Below are positions 1 through 12,488 of a DNA stretch of 64,000 nt, piece by piece. This stretch comes from Loxodes magnus. Lineage: Eukaryota > Ciliophora > Karyorelictea > Loxodida > Loxodidae. Position 1 is the stretch's first letter. Each line of letters begins with the position of its first letter. The notes under the pieces are model-generated. The model searched no databases and was not told where the DNA came from. It was given only the letters and a program-made list of their open reading frames with translations. The translations under genes were made by a program, and so were the position numbers. Where the stretch lies: contig CAMPDV010000020.1 of NCBI GenBank assembly GCA_946699065.1, positions 1,116,001 through 1,180,000 on the forward strand, read 5' to 3'.

Positions 1-99
1 CAGTAAGAATATTAGTTTAATTAAAGCGTAATTAAGAACATAAAGTGAAAATAAAGATATTAAAGTACTTGATTAAATTTGAAGATTTACCTTAATAAA

Positions 100-497
100 A
101 TGTCAGAATAAATCCAAACAATTGAAGGCTAATTACTTCAAGTGATATATAATCTCAAGCAACAGAATAAAGTAACAGCTTAGCAAAGCAAGCAGCTTAA
201 ATCAATGCTAATAAGTGGAGATGAAAGAATTCTGGCCATTCCAAAAGAAGTGACGGATATCAATGAAATCGAAGAAAAGCTTACAAATTTATTGCAAAAT
301 ACCAAAGCAAGACCAACTGGAATAGCCGTGCCTTCTGTTAAAACTGGTGAGGATGTAAGTATTTTATATTTTAGGAATCATCACCTTTGGGAGCTCTCCT
401 TCTTATGAAAAAAAAGAAACAGGTGATGAAACTGAGGTAAGACGTAGGAGGATTTTCGATTAATCCAATAAATGAAATAGAAGAAGAGAAGAATTGA
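100..497 (+). CDS. hypothetical protein, 125 aa, one 20-nt intron
   Basis: The frame starts MSEQIQTIEG and is read with TAA/TAG as Gln. A GT-AG intron at 355-374 (20 nt) joins the exon ending KTGED to one starting ESSPLGALLL, and the gene ends at TGA 495-497. Removing the intron leaves 126 whole codons. The N-terminal third is Gln-rich and probably helical, the middle is acidic (DINEIEEKL), and the second exon has a Lys-rich patch. No signal peptide or membrane segment is visible. I do not recognise the family. In the standard code only a fragment beginning at 205 would be called. The codon periodicity and clean intron make the gene likely; its function is unknown. Confidence 0.6.
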
Positions 498-1089
498 GAT
501 ATTTGCAAATTTTGATTAAGTATTTTTAAATTATAATTTATTCATCTATTCCTTCCTTTACTAACTACACTCCTTTTATTTCCCTTCCCATATAATACAT
601 ATTTAATAGCAAATAGGAGCAGTATACGATAAGCGAACTAATAAGACAACGAAGCTTTAGATTTATATTAGTTTGGTATTAGTAAAAGAAAGATCCAGTT
701 ATATATAAATAGGCTTCACATGAATAAAATTATCTTATAAATTAATAAGCGTAAAATGTATTAAGTCATAATCAGAAATTTAGTCAAGGCAATAATTCAT
801 ATTTCTAAACTATTCCAAATTTATTATTGTTCGAACTCAACTTCAATATTTTAGATTTCAACTTGCTATTAAAGAAGATAAAATTAAGGAGTACTTAAGA
901 TAGGTGGATGAAGTTAAGTAATTATTATATTTCCTGAACTTAAATCATTAAACTTCTAGCTTCTTTTCAAGCTTTATTAAAAGCCTTTTTAAAATTTGAG
1001 CAAAGTTAGAAAGGTTTCCAAACTTTAAAGTGCAAAAGCAAGAATTGTAATTAATTTAAATAAATGTAATTCTTATTATTGTAAAGAAA
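498..1089. other. intergenic, AT-rich
   Basis: No supported gene. The stretch is A+T-dominated with short poly-T and poly-A tracts and holds the 5' flank of the MGCC protein gene. Frames without TGA exist but show no excess of G at codon position 1. Confidence 0.5.
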
Positions 1090-2705
1090 ATGGGGTGCTG
1101 CTAAACAGATTCTAAAAAAAATGAAGATTTATTATAAGTAACGCTTAGTCCTAAGACTTTAAATTAAAATGCATACGAAAATAAATATGTTCTCACTGAG
1201 GAAAATTTACCTGGAGTTTCAATTTAGAATTATATGGCTGATTTAAGTGAAATTTATTTTCTTGACAAAATGCTAGTTGATAATGACGAAAACTTTTTTA
1301 AGAAATAGGCAAATGATAGTGAAATATATAGGAAAAAGCAAAATAACTTCGATAAGAATTATGATCTACCTATGCCTGCTATATCTGAATACTTGAATGA
1401 GGAATCAGAAATGGAGAAGACCACTTCTTCAAAGAAAATAATTAGTATCTAGAACTCCTTATAAGACAATTAAAATGTTAGCAAAAAAGAATAGCCTTAA
1501 TCTTAGAAATAACACTTCTAGCCTTTTAGATTAATTGTAGATGTTGATGTTATAGAGAATCCTACTCCTAAATTTAATGTAGACAACTCTTTGCAGAAAT
1601 AAAAATCAACCGAAGGAATTTAATCAGAAAATTTGAATACCAGCTTGATAAACGAATCTAAAGAATATTAATCTTCATGCTCAGCTGAAATAAACTAATC
1701 TTTTGAGTTAAAGTTTTTAAAATTAGAAGATACTTAGAAGAGCAACCTATAAAGAGAATCTTGATTTCTTTAAGAAGATGAATAGAATCCCTAGAATTAA
1801 TATTCTAAATCTTACAAATTTATTTTCAAAGAAAATTCTTTAAATAATCACATAAACAGCTCAAAAAGCTTAGGGTAATTTGATAATGATAATTAAGTAA
1901 AACTAGAGAGTTCTTTTACTTAAATTTCAGATTAAATAGAAGAAAACGAATCTCTAAATTATGGGTCTCCTTTGCTTTTGAAAAATAGCAATAAAGGAAC
2001 TGATAAATAAAGAAACATTCGAAATCATAGCGAAGATCCTTAAGTTACTTTTGAAGATGCAGATTATTTTTATTCTTAAGATAGCGAAGCTTAATCTCCC
2101 TAGAACATAGAAACATAATCTAAAGATAATTTGCATGAATCCTTTAACTCTTAGCAGATATTAAGCAATTAAATAGCTTTGTAAGAAAAAGATAAGTTAT
2201 AACTACCATTATTAAGAAATCAAAATTATTAGGAACGATAAGATAATTTTACCTAGCTGTATTAAGGAAATTTTTAAAGTAATTAGATAAATTAAGATTT
2301 TCAAAATACTTATCCTTCATAAGACACATTGAAGAAATCATAAGAAAATAACGAACCATAAATAGAATTGCTAATAAACAATAAATAAAATGCATTCATA
2401 ATGAAGCAACAACAAAATGGTTAGTAAAGAAGTTATTCAGTAAATAATCCATTTTTATACATAAACGAAGATTATTTTGAGGCTTAAAAGTAGTAAAGAA
2501 ACAATCTAAATAAAAATAATTAGTAGAAGCCCTATACTTACTTCAACTAAATAAGCAAATCTTATCTGGATAAAGTGGTAAGCAAATAATTGAAGGAGTA
2601 TCTGAAAACTTTGGAAGGTTAAATGTACAATAGATAGAATTTTATAGCTTAATTATTATTTATACTTATTAGTTTAATTTATTTTTTAAGTTAATTTTTC
2701 AATGA
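1090..2705 (+). CDS. Gln/Asn/Ser-rich protein with MGCC acylation-type N-terminus
   Basis: The product is about 530 aa and starts MGCCQTDSKK. Gly2 followed by two Cys is the usual signature of N-myristoylation plus palmitoylation, so membrane tethering is inferred. Most of the chain is low-complexity, rich in Gln, Asn, Ser, Glu and Lys, with many Q residues encoded by TAA/TAG and one Trp by TGA near 1763. No catalytic domain was recognised. The main frame has no TGA before it runs into the neighbouring gene. A 23-nt GT-AG intron at 2625-2647 restores a frame ending at TGA 2703-2705 and gives 531 whole codons. That intron is my inference and the 3' end is the least certain part. The gene converges on DnaJ with a 7-bp tail-to-tail overlap. 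Confidence 0.65.
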
Positions 2706-4026
2706 GGAGCGCATCTAACAGGACCACCTGCCTAATTATATTCATCTTCATCATATGCTTCTCCACCTGCACTTGCTTTGTATGGATTCATATCTTCTTT
2801 CTCGAAATTTTTTGTCGGGTATAATTCTTTAGGATCATTTGGCAACTCAATTTACATATTAGGCGATTCTGGCAAAGATTGAATAATTAATGCTTTCTAT
2901 TATTCATCAAATACACCAAATTAAGGAAATTCAACATCGAATTGAACAAACAAATTTCCAAATTCATAAGGAGTTGTAAACTTGGGTAATCCAAGTTCTT
3001 TGATTGTTCTAATATCACCTGAATAAAAGAATACCTGGTTAAATAATTTCACCAGGACTTGATGCAATTACTCTTGATTTTCCATCTAAAAACGGAATTT
3101 AAATTTTGAAACCAGTTAAAGCGTCAACTAAACTTAGTTTTTATTTAATTATTAAATCAAATCCTTTTCTTTTAAAAAGAGCGTGTTCTTATACTATGTA
3201 AAATATTACCTTGAACTTCAACAATCAAATCGCCAGGAATTGTATCTTCAGCTTCGTCTGATTCTCCATAATATGAAAATCTATAACCATCTGGTGTACC
3301 TTAAGCAATTTCACATTAAAATTCTTTTTGCTCTTCCTTAGTTCCTCTTCCTTCACACATATCACATCTATCCTATTCTGAAATAATTGACCCTTAACCT
3401 TTGCAGCTAGAGCAATGAGCAGTTGCTTAAGTATACATTCCAGGACCTATTTATTACATTTTTACTACTAACCCTTAACCTCTACAGTCAGTGCATTTTT
3501 CTTTATTAATACCTCCTTTCCCCTAACATTTTTCACAAAGTTTTCTTTTTGTGATAGGTATCATTTTTTATGCACCTAAATAAACTTCTTCCAAAGTAAT
3601 TCCTAGAGCATAAATTTTATCTTTCGTTCTCCTTTATCCTCCTTTCTATTTTTGTTGTTTGTTAACATTTCCAGAAAGTAAATCAAAGAGATCAATTCCT
3701 TCACCTCCTTCCATATTACCAAGTCCTTGCTTTAAGCCTTTTTCTCCATATTTATCGTAAACTTTTCTTTTATTTTCATCAGTTAATACATCGTGCACCA
3801 TTGAAAGTTCTGCAAATTTTTGTGGATCTCCTCCTTTGTCAGGATGTTCTTTAATTGCTTTCTTTTTAAAAGCTTTCTTAATTTAATCAGTAGTGGCATC
3901 TTTCTCTACTCCCAGTAATTCATAATAACCTGTATTATCAACTGGTTCATCGCTCTCTTACTATTATTCGGGAAAGCCACCTTCAAAATCACTAAATCCA
4001 AAAGGGAATCCACCTCCAAAAAACAT
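2699..4026 (-). CDS. type I DnaJ/HSP40 co-chaperone (DNAJA/Ydj1 family)
   Basis: A 431-aa co-chaperone that delivers clients to Hsp70 and stimulates its ATPase. After a Gly/Phe-rich start (MFFGGGFPFG) comes a J domain with the HPD triad (KEHPDKGGD). Next are four zinc-binding CxxCxGxG repeats (CEKCQGKG, CTDCRGQG, CSSCKGQG, CDMCEGRG) and the C-terminal client-binding beta domains. Two 16-nt GT-AG introns (3194-3209 and 3019-3034) are needed to keep the conserved frame, and removing them leaves 432 whole codons. Ydj1-type proteins end in a farnesylated CaaX box. This one ends Cys-Ala-Pro-His, which is CaaX-like, but the last residue is unusual, so prenylation is uncertain. The stop is TGA at 2699-2701. 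Confidence 0.95.
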
Positions 4027-5485
4027 TGAATATTTATAAATAAAAAATTCCTTAAAACATATAAAATTATTTATTTTATAATCTTTTCTCTATCACTATA
4101 TCTCTATTTATCCAAATTGCTGCTATTCTCTTTTATACTATCAACAAAATATATATAAGCACTTTCCTTCACTATGTAGATAAACTCTTAAATTACTAGA
4201 TACAGCTGATCATAATATCTAGTATAAATGAAAATACTGCTAAGATGTTTTAGTATGCTTTTTATTTATTTTAGATTAATTAAAGTGTTAACTCTTTAAT
4301 TGCCAAGTGTATTATTTTTATTATTTGTCTATAATTTAATTCAGCTAAGTTTATTAAATACTTTAAGCCAATCTATCACTTATATATTTCACTCTAATTA
4401 TTCCATTTATTACTTGAAACTGCTATCATTATAAAACTATATCATTTTAATTTAGACTAAAGTCATAAATATATAGTCTAAAATATTAACAATAATTATT
4501 AGTTAAAAATGTAAAGTTATTAAAAAGTAAGTCTTATAGTTAAACCTAATAGCAATTGCATAATATCCTTTTATTATCTTCTCTTTAATATCTTCGTATG
4601 CTTACTCAGTCTAATAAACTAAATATTTGTATAATAATATTTATAATAGAATATTAACAATTTTTACCTTTAAATTAATTAAAGTATTTCTAGATATTCT
4701 TTCTCTCTTACTCATTTTATTTTACTTTATGTCATAAGTCTAAATTATAATACACTTTCCTTTCTCTTGAATTATACAAGTCAGATAACTTTAAATAAAG
4801 ACATCTATAACTTACTAGTAGATAGATCAAATACTATTAAATATTTAGAGTGTTTAAGAAGAATAGATATTTAAAATATAATGCTTTAAATAGACAAAGC
4901 TGAGCTAGTTAGTATATATTATAGTCAATTATTGCTTATCATTGTTAGTATGGATATATAAGCTATTTTATATTCCTGTGCTTTATTTTTATCTCAGTTA
5001 GTCGTATTTAATTAATACATTTTAAAAATAAGCCAATAGTTGATTGAACTAGACTTTGCTTACAATTAATGAAAAATAAATTAACAGTTTTGAAAACTAA
5101 ATGAGATATAACCAAAATTTATTATTTTACACTATCAATATTTAAATTTCTTTCTAGTAGTAAATTGCTATAAGATGCTTACCAGATTCCTTTATTTAAA
5201 TAATAGTACCTTAATTTAAATTTAATTATAGCCTAGTTTTATAACTAATTTATTTTACTTATTTATAAAGTTTGTACTAAGAATTGTTTTACCCGAAATC
5301 TTATTAAGCTAGTATCAAGGTAGAATATAATGCATAATATAAGTGATTTATTTTTGCTATTTATTATGAAAATTTGATTTGGATATCAATGAAGTTGCTA
5401 TCTTCAGTTATGAGTTAAAGCTAACGTCTAATAAATAAAAATGAAAGTTAAAGATGTTACAATATTTCTTCAAATTCTTCTATAT
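4027..5485. other. intergenic, very AT-rich
   Basis: No gene supported on either strand. The sequence is dominated by TAA, TTA and ATT words, and none of its TGA-free frames matches a family or shows coding base periodicity. It lies between the 5' end of DnaJ and the 3' end of the Cys-rich gene. Confidence 0.5.
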
Positions 5486-6402
5486 TCAGGATTAATAACG
5501 TTTCTTCTCATCCTTCTTTATGAATTTCTCTGAACATATTGCCTCAAGAAAATTCATAGGCATTCTGCTTTTTCCGCGCAATAAGTTTAATAAAACAGTA
5601 TAATGGTTGGAATCATAAAAATCATTAAAATTCACTTGAAGTTCTTGTTAAATAAATTAAATGCATTTTACGCATTATTAAAGTCGTTAAAACTAACTAA
5701 GCAACCTAAACTTTTATCCTATGGATCAATATGTTTTAAATGCTCTATTAGATGCCCTGCTTCTATTAGGAAACTAAGAACACATATATCTCAATCTTTA
5801 TCCAAAATATAGCCAGTTCTAATTTTGCATGCTAGATTAAACATATCATAATAAGGTTAATCATATATGCTTGTTGCACATCTTCCAAAAGCCTTATTAT
5901 TTGGAACACATAAGCATTTATTAGAAGCACACTAATTATCCGAGCTACAAAAACTCCACTTTTTTAAACCAGTAACATTTTGAGGATGATCAATCTAATA
6001 GCTTTATCAAGAACATTTGCCTAAAATTGATTAAGTATATCTTTAATCAGTGCAATATTCATTACACTAAAGAGTGTTAAATCAATCTATCTTGGCAGAT
6101 CTAGAGCAGTAGTTTCATTCTATCCATTATTTAAATCCGTATAGATATTAATTACTCTACAACTAATACAATCCACTAAAAGTTTAGTTATAAACTTCAC
6201 TGATGAAGCAGTTTTAAGAAGCTGCATGATTTGAGTTTATATAAATTGCATTTTCTTCCTGTTTATAGCAATAGGGACTTTAAGCTTATCCTTTCTTTAA
6301 AACTTTGTTATTTCAATCACATTACCAAACTGGACACTATCCATATACAAAATAGACTTAAAATAAAAGGCCAAAGAAACTTAAAATAGGTCCTTTTTAC
6401 AT
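5486..6402 (-). CDS. secreted Cys-rich protein
   Basis: The product starts MQKGPILSFFGLLFQVYF, a good signal peptide followed by GQC, so secretion or surface exposure is inferred. The body carries spaced cysteines and aromatics, for example WNYCSRSAK, QCNEYC, FCSSDNQC and CLCVPNNKAFGRC, as in extracellular disulphide-bonded domains. Several Trp codons are TGA. The frame shifts near 5650-5690. A 50-nt GT-AG intron at 5644-5693 fixes it and yields 289 whole codons ending at TGA 5486-5488, with tail NLLRGKSRMPMNFLEAIC. That intron is longer than the others in the window, so this join is tentative. The family was not recognised. The plus-strand ORF starting at 5603 is its shadow. Confidence 0.6.
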
Positions 6403-7877
6403 TAATAGCAATGATAAAATTCTTATTTCAAATAAATTAAATAAATTAGAAATTAATAAATTTATATCAGTTTAAAATTTAAATCCCTCATTACTTTTTA
6501 ATTTAACTTGCTATATTACTAATTTATTGTTAAGATAAAAGACAAACCTAAGATATTATGCATATTATTCAGATCATATTAGTTTATACCTGTTATAAAC
6601 TTTCATAAGCTAAGTATATAAAAACTTTTCTCTTTATATCATAAGTTTTATCTGAAAACTAATGTTTATTTTAATTTTCATAATTATAACTTGTAATTAT
6701 GTATAAATTATCTATTACTTCTACCACTTAAATTAAAAAAAGCAATAAAATAATAGCTATTAATTAAATTTATTTATTTTTCTTATCTTTTAATATTTAA
6801 AAATCTAATTTTATTTTATTAATCTATCAAATTATTTTACTATCTTCTAATTGTTATTCATCTCTATAATGGAAAATAATTTCTAAAATGTTTATCTATA
6901 TTATGTAAATAGTTATGCAACCTCTTCCTTTAATATATTATTTACTCATTAATAACGAAAATTAACAAAGTAGCTATACTTAAAAAGCTTTATTCAAAGA
7001 AATTGTAAAGGGTATATAATCAAGTGCATATTGAAGTTCTAATAATTGACTAAAGTGATGCAAATTATAACATTTTTCACTTTTTAGAGCTAAAAGCAAA
7101 AAAGTATTAGTTAATTTAAACTTTATAGATCTAATTTAAAAATGTAACTAAAAATAGAGCAAGAAGTTAATAAAATAGTTAGCACAATTACAATTAGATT
7201 AATGTTTCCTTTCTTTATTTAATATTTGGTTAATATTATTTGATTTAATCTATTTTATTAGTTTTTATCTACAAATTTATATATTTTTATTAAATAAAAT
7301 AAAGAAATATTAATTATCTAAAAGAGTTTATTAATACCTTAGAAAAATAAACTCTTAATGTATACTCTTGATTAATATTGTAGAGATATCAAATAAAATA
7401 TATACTCTTTTTAATTTTAAAATAGCTGAATCCATTTAAAGCTAATTGATACTTTTTATAATATTTTATTAAATTTTTTATATTTTAAGACTAATTTCTG
7501 TAATTAGAATCTCAAGTATTAGAAGTAATAGCTAATCTTGACCAGAGTTAACTAATCTTAATTAATTATAAACATTTTAAGCTATTTTTAAATAATTAGC
7601 TTATCATTTTTAAGAAGGAGTATCTGAATATCACATTACTATAGGGGAATAAATCAAAAATTTGTCTAGTTTAATTAATGGAATTAAAACATTTAAATAG
7701 AGAAATCTACTCTCTATTTCTATTTTTAAATCAGTCTAGCAAACAATCTTCTTAATCTATAATTAATCCACTATTTCTATATATTAAGAGCCATCAATTA
7801 ATCGTTATACCTTAGAATAATTCAATATTTGAGCAAATAAGCTTATAACCCTTTTACTTGCTTCATAATTTTAGAAT
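6403..7877. other. intergenic plus possible 5' extension of next gene
   Basis: Mostly AT-rich DNA with nothing recognisable. From about 7680 onward frames without TGA run into the following gene, including a Met at 7679 in another frame (MELKHLNREIYS), so an upstream exon of the EF-hand protein is possible but not shown. Confidence 0.4.
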
Positions 7878-10800
7878 ATGCAATAGTGTAACTAAATAGC
7901 ATAAACAAGAGAAGATGTAGTAAATAATGAGTTGGTTTAACTTATTGAAATAGGATTGAATTAATATAAATAAACTGTTTAAAGCATGGATTAGACTTAT
8001 AAAGAAATAGAGGATTAAGTGTTAAATGAAATTTTTAAGAGAAAAGACAATTTTGAAATGACAGGTAGTCATTATTAATCAGCTCCTTTGTCCCCATCTA
8101 AATCACCTACATTTAATTTCGAACCAAGCTTCAAACTTACTCCAAATACTGAGTTTAGAATACGTTAAACTAGATTATCTAAACCTAAAAAGCTCTAGAA
8201 ATTAAATTCTGCTAAATCTAACGAGAAGCTGTTGTCTTCATAGCTATAAGAGATAAAAAATGATTTAAGCAGAAGGGATATTTCTTATAGATTAGACTAA
8301 TTATTTGGGAAGAGCAAAACAAAGTAATAGTAGCAAATAATATAGTAGCAAGATTTAAAATTTCTTTAGGATACACTTGGAGGAAAAACTAACCCCACAT
8401 TTAATCTGCCTAAAAGTTTGGAAGAGCTAATGGAAGATTATAAATCTTATCACTTACTAGAAATTTCTTAAGTGAAGCAAGTGCCAAAAGAATTCTTAAA
8501 ACCAGTTATTTAGTAGCTTCCTTAAAAGTTCTTACTAAACTACAACCCTTCAGGTCGTCTTGAAGTAACAGCTCTTTCTAATTGACTTGAAGAAATGCTT
8601 GCTCAACTACTTGTAAAGAAACAAAACCCAAGCGAAATTTTTTAAACAGCTTAGGTACTTTACTAAGTTACTATCCAAGAGCTAATTCGATAAATATCAA
8701 TAGAATGCATTCCAAGAGGATAACTTTTGCAAAGAATATGGAATGCATACTTCACCCTATTTTCATAATCAATAAAAACTTACGATTTGGAAAAATAAGT
8801 AATTCAAAAGCAAGATAATGAAAAGATTGAATAGTAAAGCATTATTAATATGATAGAACAAACAGAACTCAAAAGTCAAATTGAGAAACTCTAGGAACAA
8901 AACGCTAAATTGCTTTAAGACAAGTAAAAGCTAAAAGAGTAAATTAGCAATATGGCCCTTGCTACCCAAAAAGACAAAGAAAAAATAAAGGTTATTTAGA
9001 TTTAATATCAGAACCTTCAAGCAAAATTAATAATGCTTCTAGAAGATAAGCGTTTGCTATAAGCAAGGCTAGAAGGAGCTTAGATTGTTAACGAAGAAAA
9101 TAATAAACAAAAAGTACGTGGAAAGGTAAAAAAAAGATCAATTTCAAAAATTATAAAGTTTATGGAAGAAAATGATCCTTTATTAAAGGAAGAAAATTAA
9201 AATGAAGATTTACTTTAGTAAGTTGAAAAGTTCCAGGAAATTTAAAAGGAAGAATTAGATAGGCCTGATTTTGCTGAAAAAGAAACTAATACTGAAATTA
9301 GCTACTTTCATATGCAAGAGAAAGAAACTTTAACTTTGTTATAAGATTTTGTTTATTAAGTTTGCCAGGTTGAAAAAGAAGTTGCTGTAAAAAAGGAAGA
9401 AATCATTTAGACTTAATTAAAAAAAGAGGAAGAGAACAAAGAATAAAAGAAGAAAAAAAACAAAAAAAATTAGAATTTAGATACAGAAGAATCATAAGAA
9501 ATTTAAGAAAAGAAAGAAAAAAATAAAATCAAAGCTAAAGAAATATTTTCAAAAGAAAATGAAAAAGAGTAGCAAAAATCTGACCTGAATAAGATTCAGT
9601 TGCTTAAATTTATTAAAAAGTTACCTTCCAAAATTTAATTAAAAATAAATTAATTCTACCGACAGAGATCTAAATCCTTTTAATAAGATCCTAGTTAGTA
9701 AGTCGATCAAGATTACTCTTGAATCTATCAAATGGATAATAACTAATTGCAAAGTAAGTAGAAATACTTAGCTTACAATAGTCTTGTTCATTATAACTCT
9801 GAATTTGCAAATTCTTCAATGAATGAATTTCCAAAGCAAAATTCAACTATTTTTTAGGACTAATTCATCGTTCAACTAAAGGAAACTGCTTAATACGGAA
9901 CTGAAAATTATTTAAACGAAGTAGTGACTCAAGAATCTTAACAAAATCAAATGCGAACATTGAATGGGAACTAAATTCTTAAAAGTGGATAGCGTAAGTT
10001 AATAAAAAAGATAATGGATCATACAAAAAAATAACAGAATTTGGATATTTCTGATGAAAACTCTATTTTAATAGATGAAGAATTGTAAAGAAAGCAAACT
10101 TTTAATAATATAAGTATAATGTCCGGCTTCTAGAATAAAATTTGAACTTAAATAAAATCATTTTTAGGTAATTAACTAAATCCATGAATGGAAGAATAAT
10201 TCAATTAGATTCTAGCAAAAAAAATGAAGTTTAATTTACTTAATTTTTCTTAACTGTAATAGATACTTGAAGAAGAAATTGATCCATTACTTATTTAAAA
10301 TATTATAAATGATGAAAAATTGGATAAATCAGTTAAATCAGTGTTAGCGAATAAGTTCCTTGAAAGAATTTAGTAAGAAAAATAATTTGGATCAAAAGGT
10401 TTTAATTCATCAATGGGAAGAGATAAAACTATAAATTCTAGCTAAAATAATTTTACTGGATACACATCTGAGGATTATTCTGATGATGATACAAATAAAG
10501 GAGGAGATAAAAACTAAAAAAGAAGAAAGGGCAAGTAACACGATAAATTGATAACTAAAGAATTTATTTTTAACTAGAAAAAAGCTATCAAAAAACCTAA
10601 AATTCATCCTTCGTTTGCAATAATTCAAAAAATAAAAAGTAAAAATGTTAACAAAATTACATAATTCATGCCAAAGAAAATGCTCATATAGAATATTGCA
10701 AAACTACTATAAGAAAGAACTTAAATAGAAAAAGAAAATCCGAATATTAAAAATTAAGAGTTGTGTGAATTTGTGTATGATAGATTTAAAAATAAATTTG

Positions 10801-11866
10801 GAATTTAAAGAATTGCAGAATAAAAATTCATTTAGTTCCTTGCAGGCTGTAGGAAAGTTGAAGGAAATTTAAGAGTTTCAAATTTTTCTCGCTTTTTAGG
10901 ACTTTATGATTAGTTAGATCATGAAGATTTAAGATTTTACTTGGATATATTAGAATATTTATAAACAGCGTAATTTTTTATTTGTAGGAAACTAATTGGT
11001 GTTGATATAAAAGAATAAGATGAAGAAGCTCCAATAGTCGCTGCTATAAGAGCAACAGAATGTGTTAGAGTATTCGCAGATATAAAACTTCAAGTGTCTG
11101 AAGAAACCTCTTAGAAAATAAAAAAGTTCGTAATTTTTTTATTTTTAGATTGAAAAAAACAAAAAACCTGATCCAAAAAAAATAAATAAAAGTGGAATAA
11201 TAGAAATAGAACCTTTCATAACGTAGATTTTACAGCTTTTCATCGATTCAAAATGAAGAGTTAAAAGTCATGTTTACGCTTTATTTAGTGCAGCAGATCT
11301 TGATAATAACGGAATAATAACCTTTTCTGAATTTGAAATACTCTTATTCCATTTTTCTCCTGAAACTTACTCTTTTATATCTGTCTTAAATGTTTTTTGC
11401 AAGCATGCAGATGAAATAAGATATATAAATAACTAAATGATAAAATGCATGAGTTTGGATAGATTTTTAGAGATGGGAGCCTAACAAGAGGAATTTTCTG
11501 AAAAGAGATAAATGAAGTTTTTGCAAGTAACTCACTAATATGGTTTTACTGGTTGCCTTAAAGATTTAATCTAAAATTTGAGGAGTAAATTCTAATAAAT
11601 TCTATCAAAACTTATTTTAACTTAGAGGTTAAGTTAGCATGAAGAAGATTTAAAGTGCTTATATTCAAAATTGATCCAACAAAACAGTGATGTAAATCCT
11701 AAAATTTTGTGAACAGCTTATAGATTACTAGAAGAAGAATCAAAAAGAGTTGTTGTTGAGTAAGTTTTTTAATTTTAGTAAAAAGGTTAATACTTTATTG
11801 CCTGAATTTGGATTTTCTTTAATACAAATACAAGAATCGATTGCAAATAAAAGATTAAATGATTGA
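7878..11866 (+). CDS. large coiled-coil protein with C-terminal EF-hand, probably cytoskeletal/ciliary
   Basis: About 1316 aa. Order of parts: a Ser/Pro-rich N-terminus; a compact helical block (LNYNPSGRLEVTALSNWLEE); long coiled coils rich in Lys, Glu and Gln (about residues 330-560); charged linkers; a conserved-looking helical block (CRKVEGNLRVSNFSRFLGLY); and an EF-hand whose loop DLDNNGIITFSE lies at 11296-11331 with acidic positions 1, 3 and 12. Two 19-nt introns (11130-11148 and 11760-11778) are required, and removing them gives 1317 whole codons ending at TGA 11864-11866. Met codons at 7878, 7986 and 8058 share the frame; I chose the first, and the true start may lie further upstream. 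Calcium binding is inferred. No confident named orthologue; an axonemal role is a guess from the architecture. Confidence 0.75.
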
Positions 11867-12488
11867 ATTTAACTTTTTAAATGTATAAATTTTAATTTAA
11901 CAGCTTAAAAATGATAAACCTAAAAGCAAAAAAACTTTAAATCTAAATATCAATAATCTCAGCCAAACAATCTAAAACTATAAATTACCATGAAAATGTT
12001 TTTTCTAGTCCATAGCAAGAGATTCTTATACAAGTGAGAGTATTATCAAAAAAATCTTATTCTTCTAAAAGCAAAATTTATTTAGACTTATTTTAATTTA
12101 TCGGAGTAATAAATTAAAGATTAGCAAAATGGATAAAAATTTATTTTCCCTTTTTGATAAAATTAAAACATTTATATAAGAAGATTAGTATTAAAAATAA
12201 TTTGACTTCAAATTTTTAGAATTAAAAGAAACATTGGAGAAGCCAATAAAAGAGAAATTTTAATTATTTGTTTTGCAAATTGTAATTTAATATCTGCAAA
12301 ACCTAACATAATTAATTCTATTACGTCTTATCTTATTACTTATCTAATATTTATTAGCTTTCAATCTTAGAATTGATTAGCATATTAAAAAGATATATTC
12401 CTAGTTATATTCAGTGAGGAAAGTATTTAGTAAAATAAACTATAATATTAATTAATTTCTGCTTTTATATATTAAATTTGGCATTTGA
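11859..12488 (+). CDS. candidate ORF overlapping the EF-hand gene, or its unresolved 3' exon
   Basis: A 209-codon frame starts at ATG 11859 inside the ATGATTGA that also contains the preceding stop, and ends at TGA 12486-12488. It reads MIEFNFLNVQILIQQLKNDK, then Lys- and Asn-rich helical sequence, one TGA-encoded Trp (KLPWKCF), and a hydrophobic Leu/Ile-rich end. Amino-acid make-up through about 12300 resembles the upstream gene. It may be a true short gene or the last exon of the EF-hand protein joined by a splice I could not place, because the only nearby GT-AG pair (11883-11903) gives the wrong phase. Confidence 0.35.

Noticed and set aside
5603-5812. Plus-strand 69-codon ORF
   Set aside because: Antisense shadow of the secreted Cys-rich gene, which has a signal peptide and Cys pattern.
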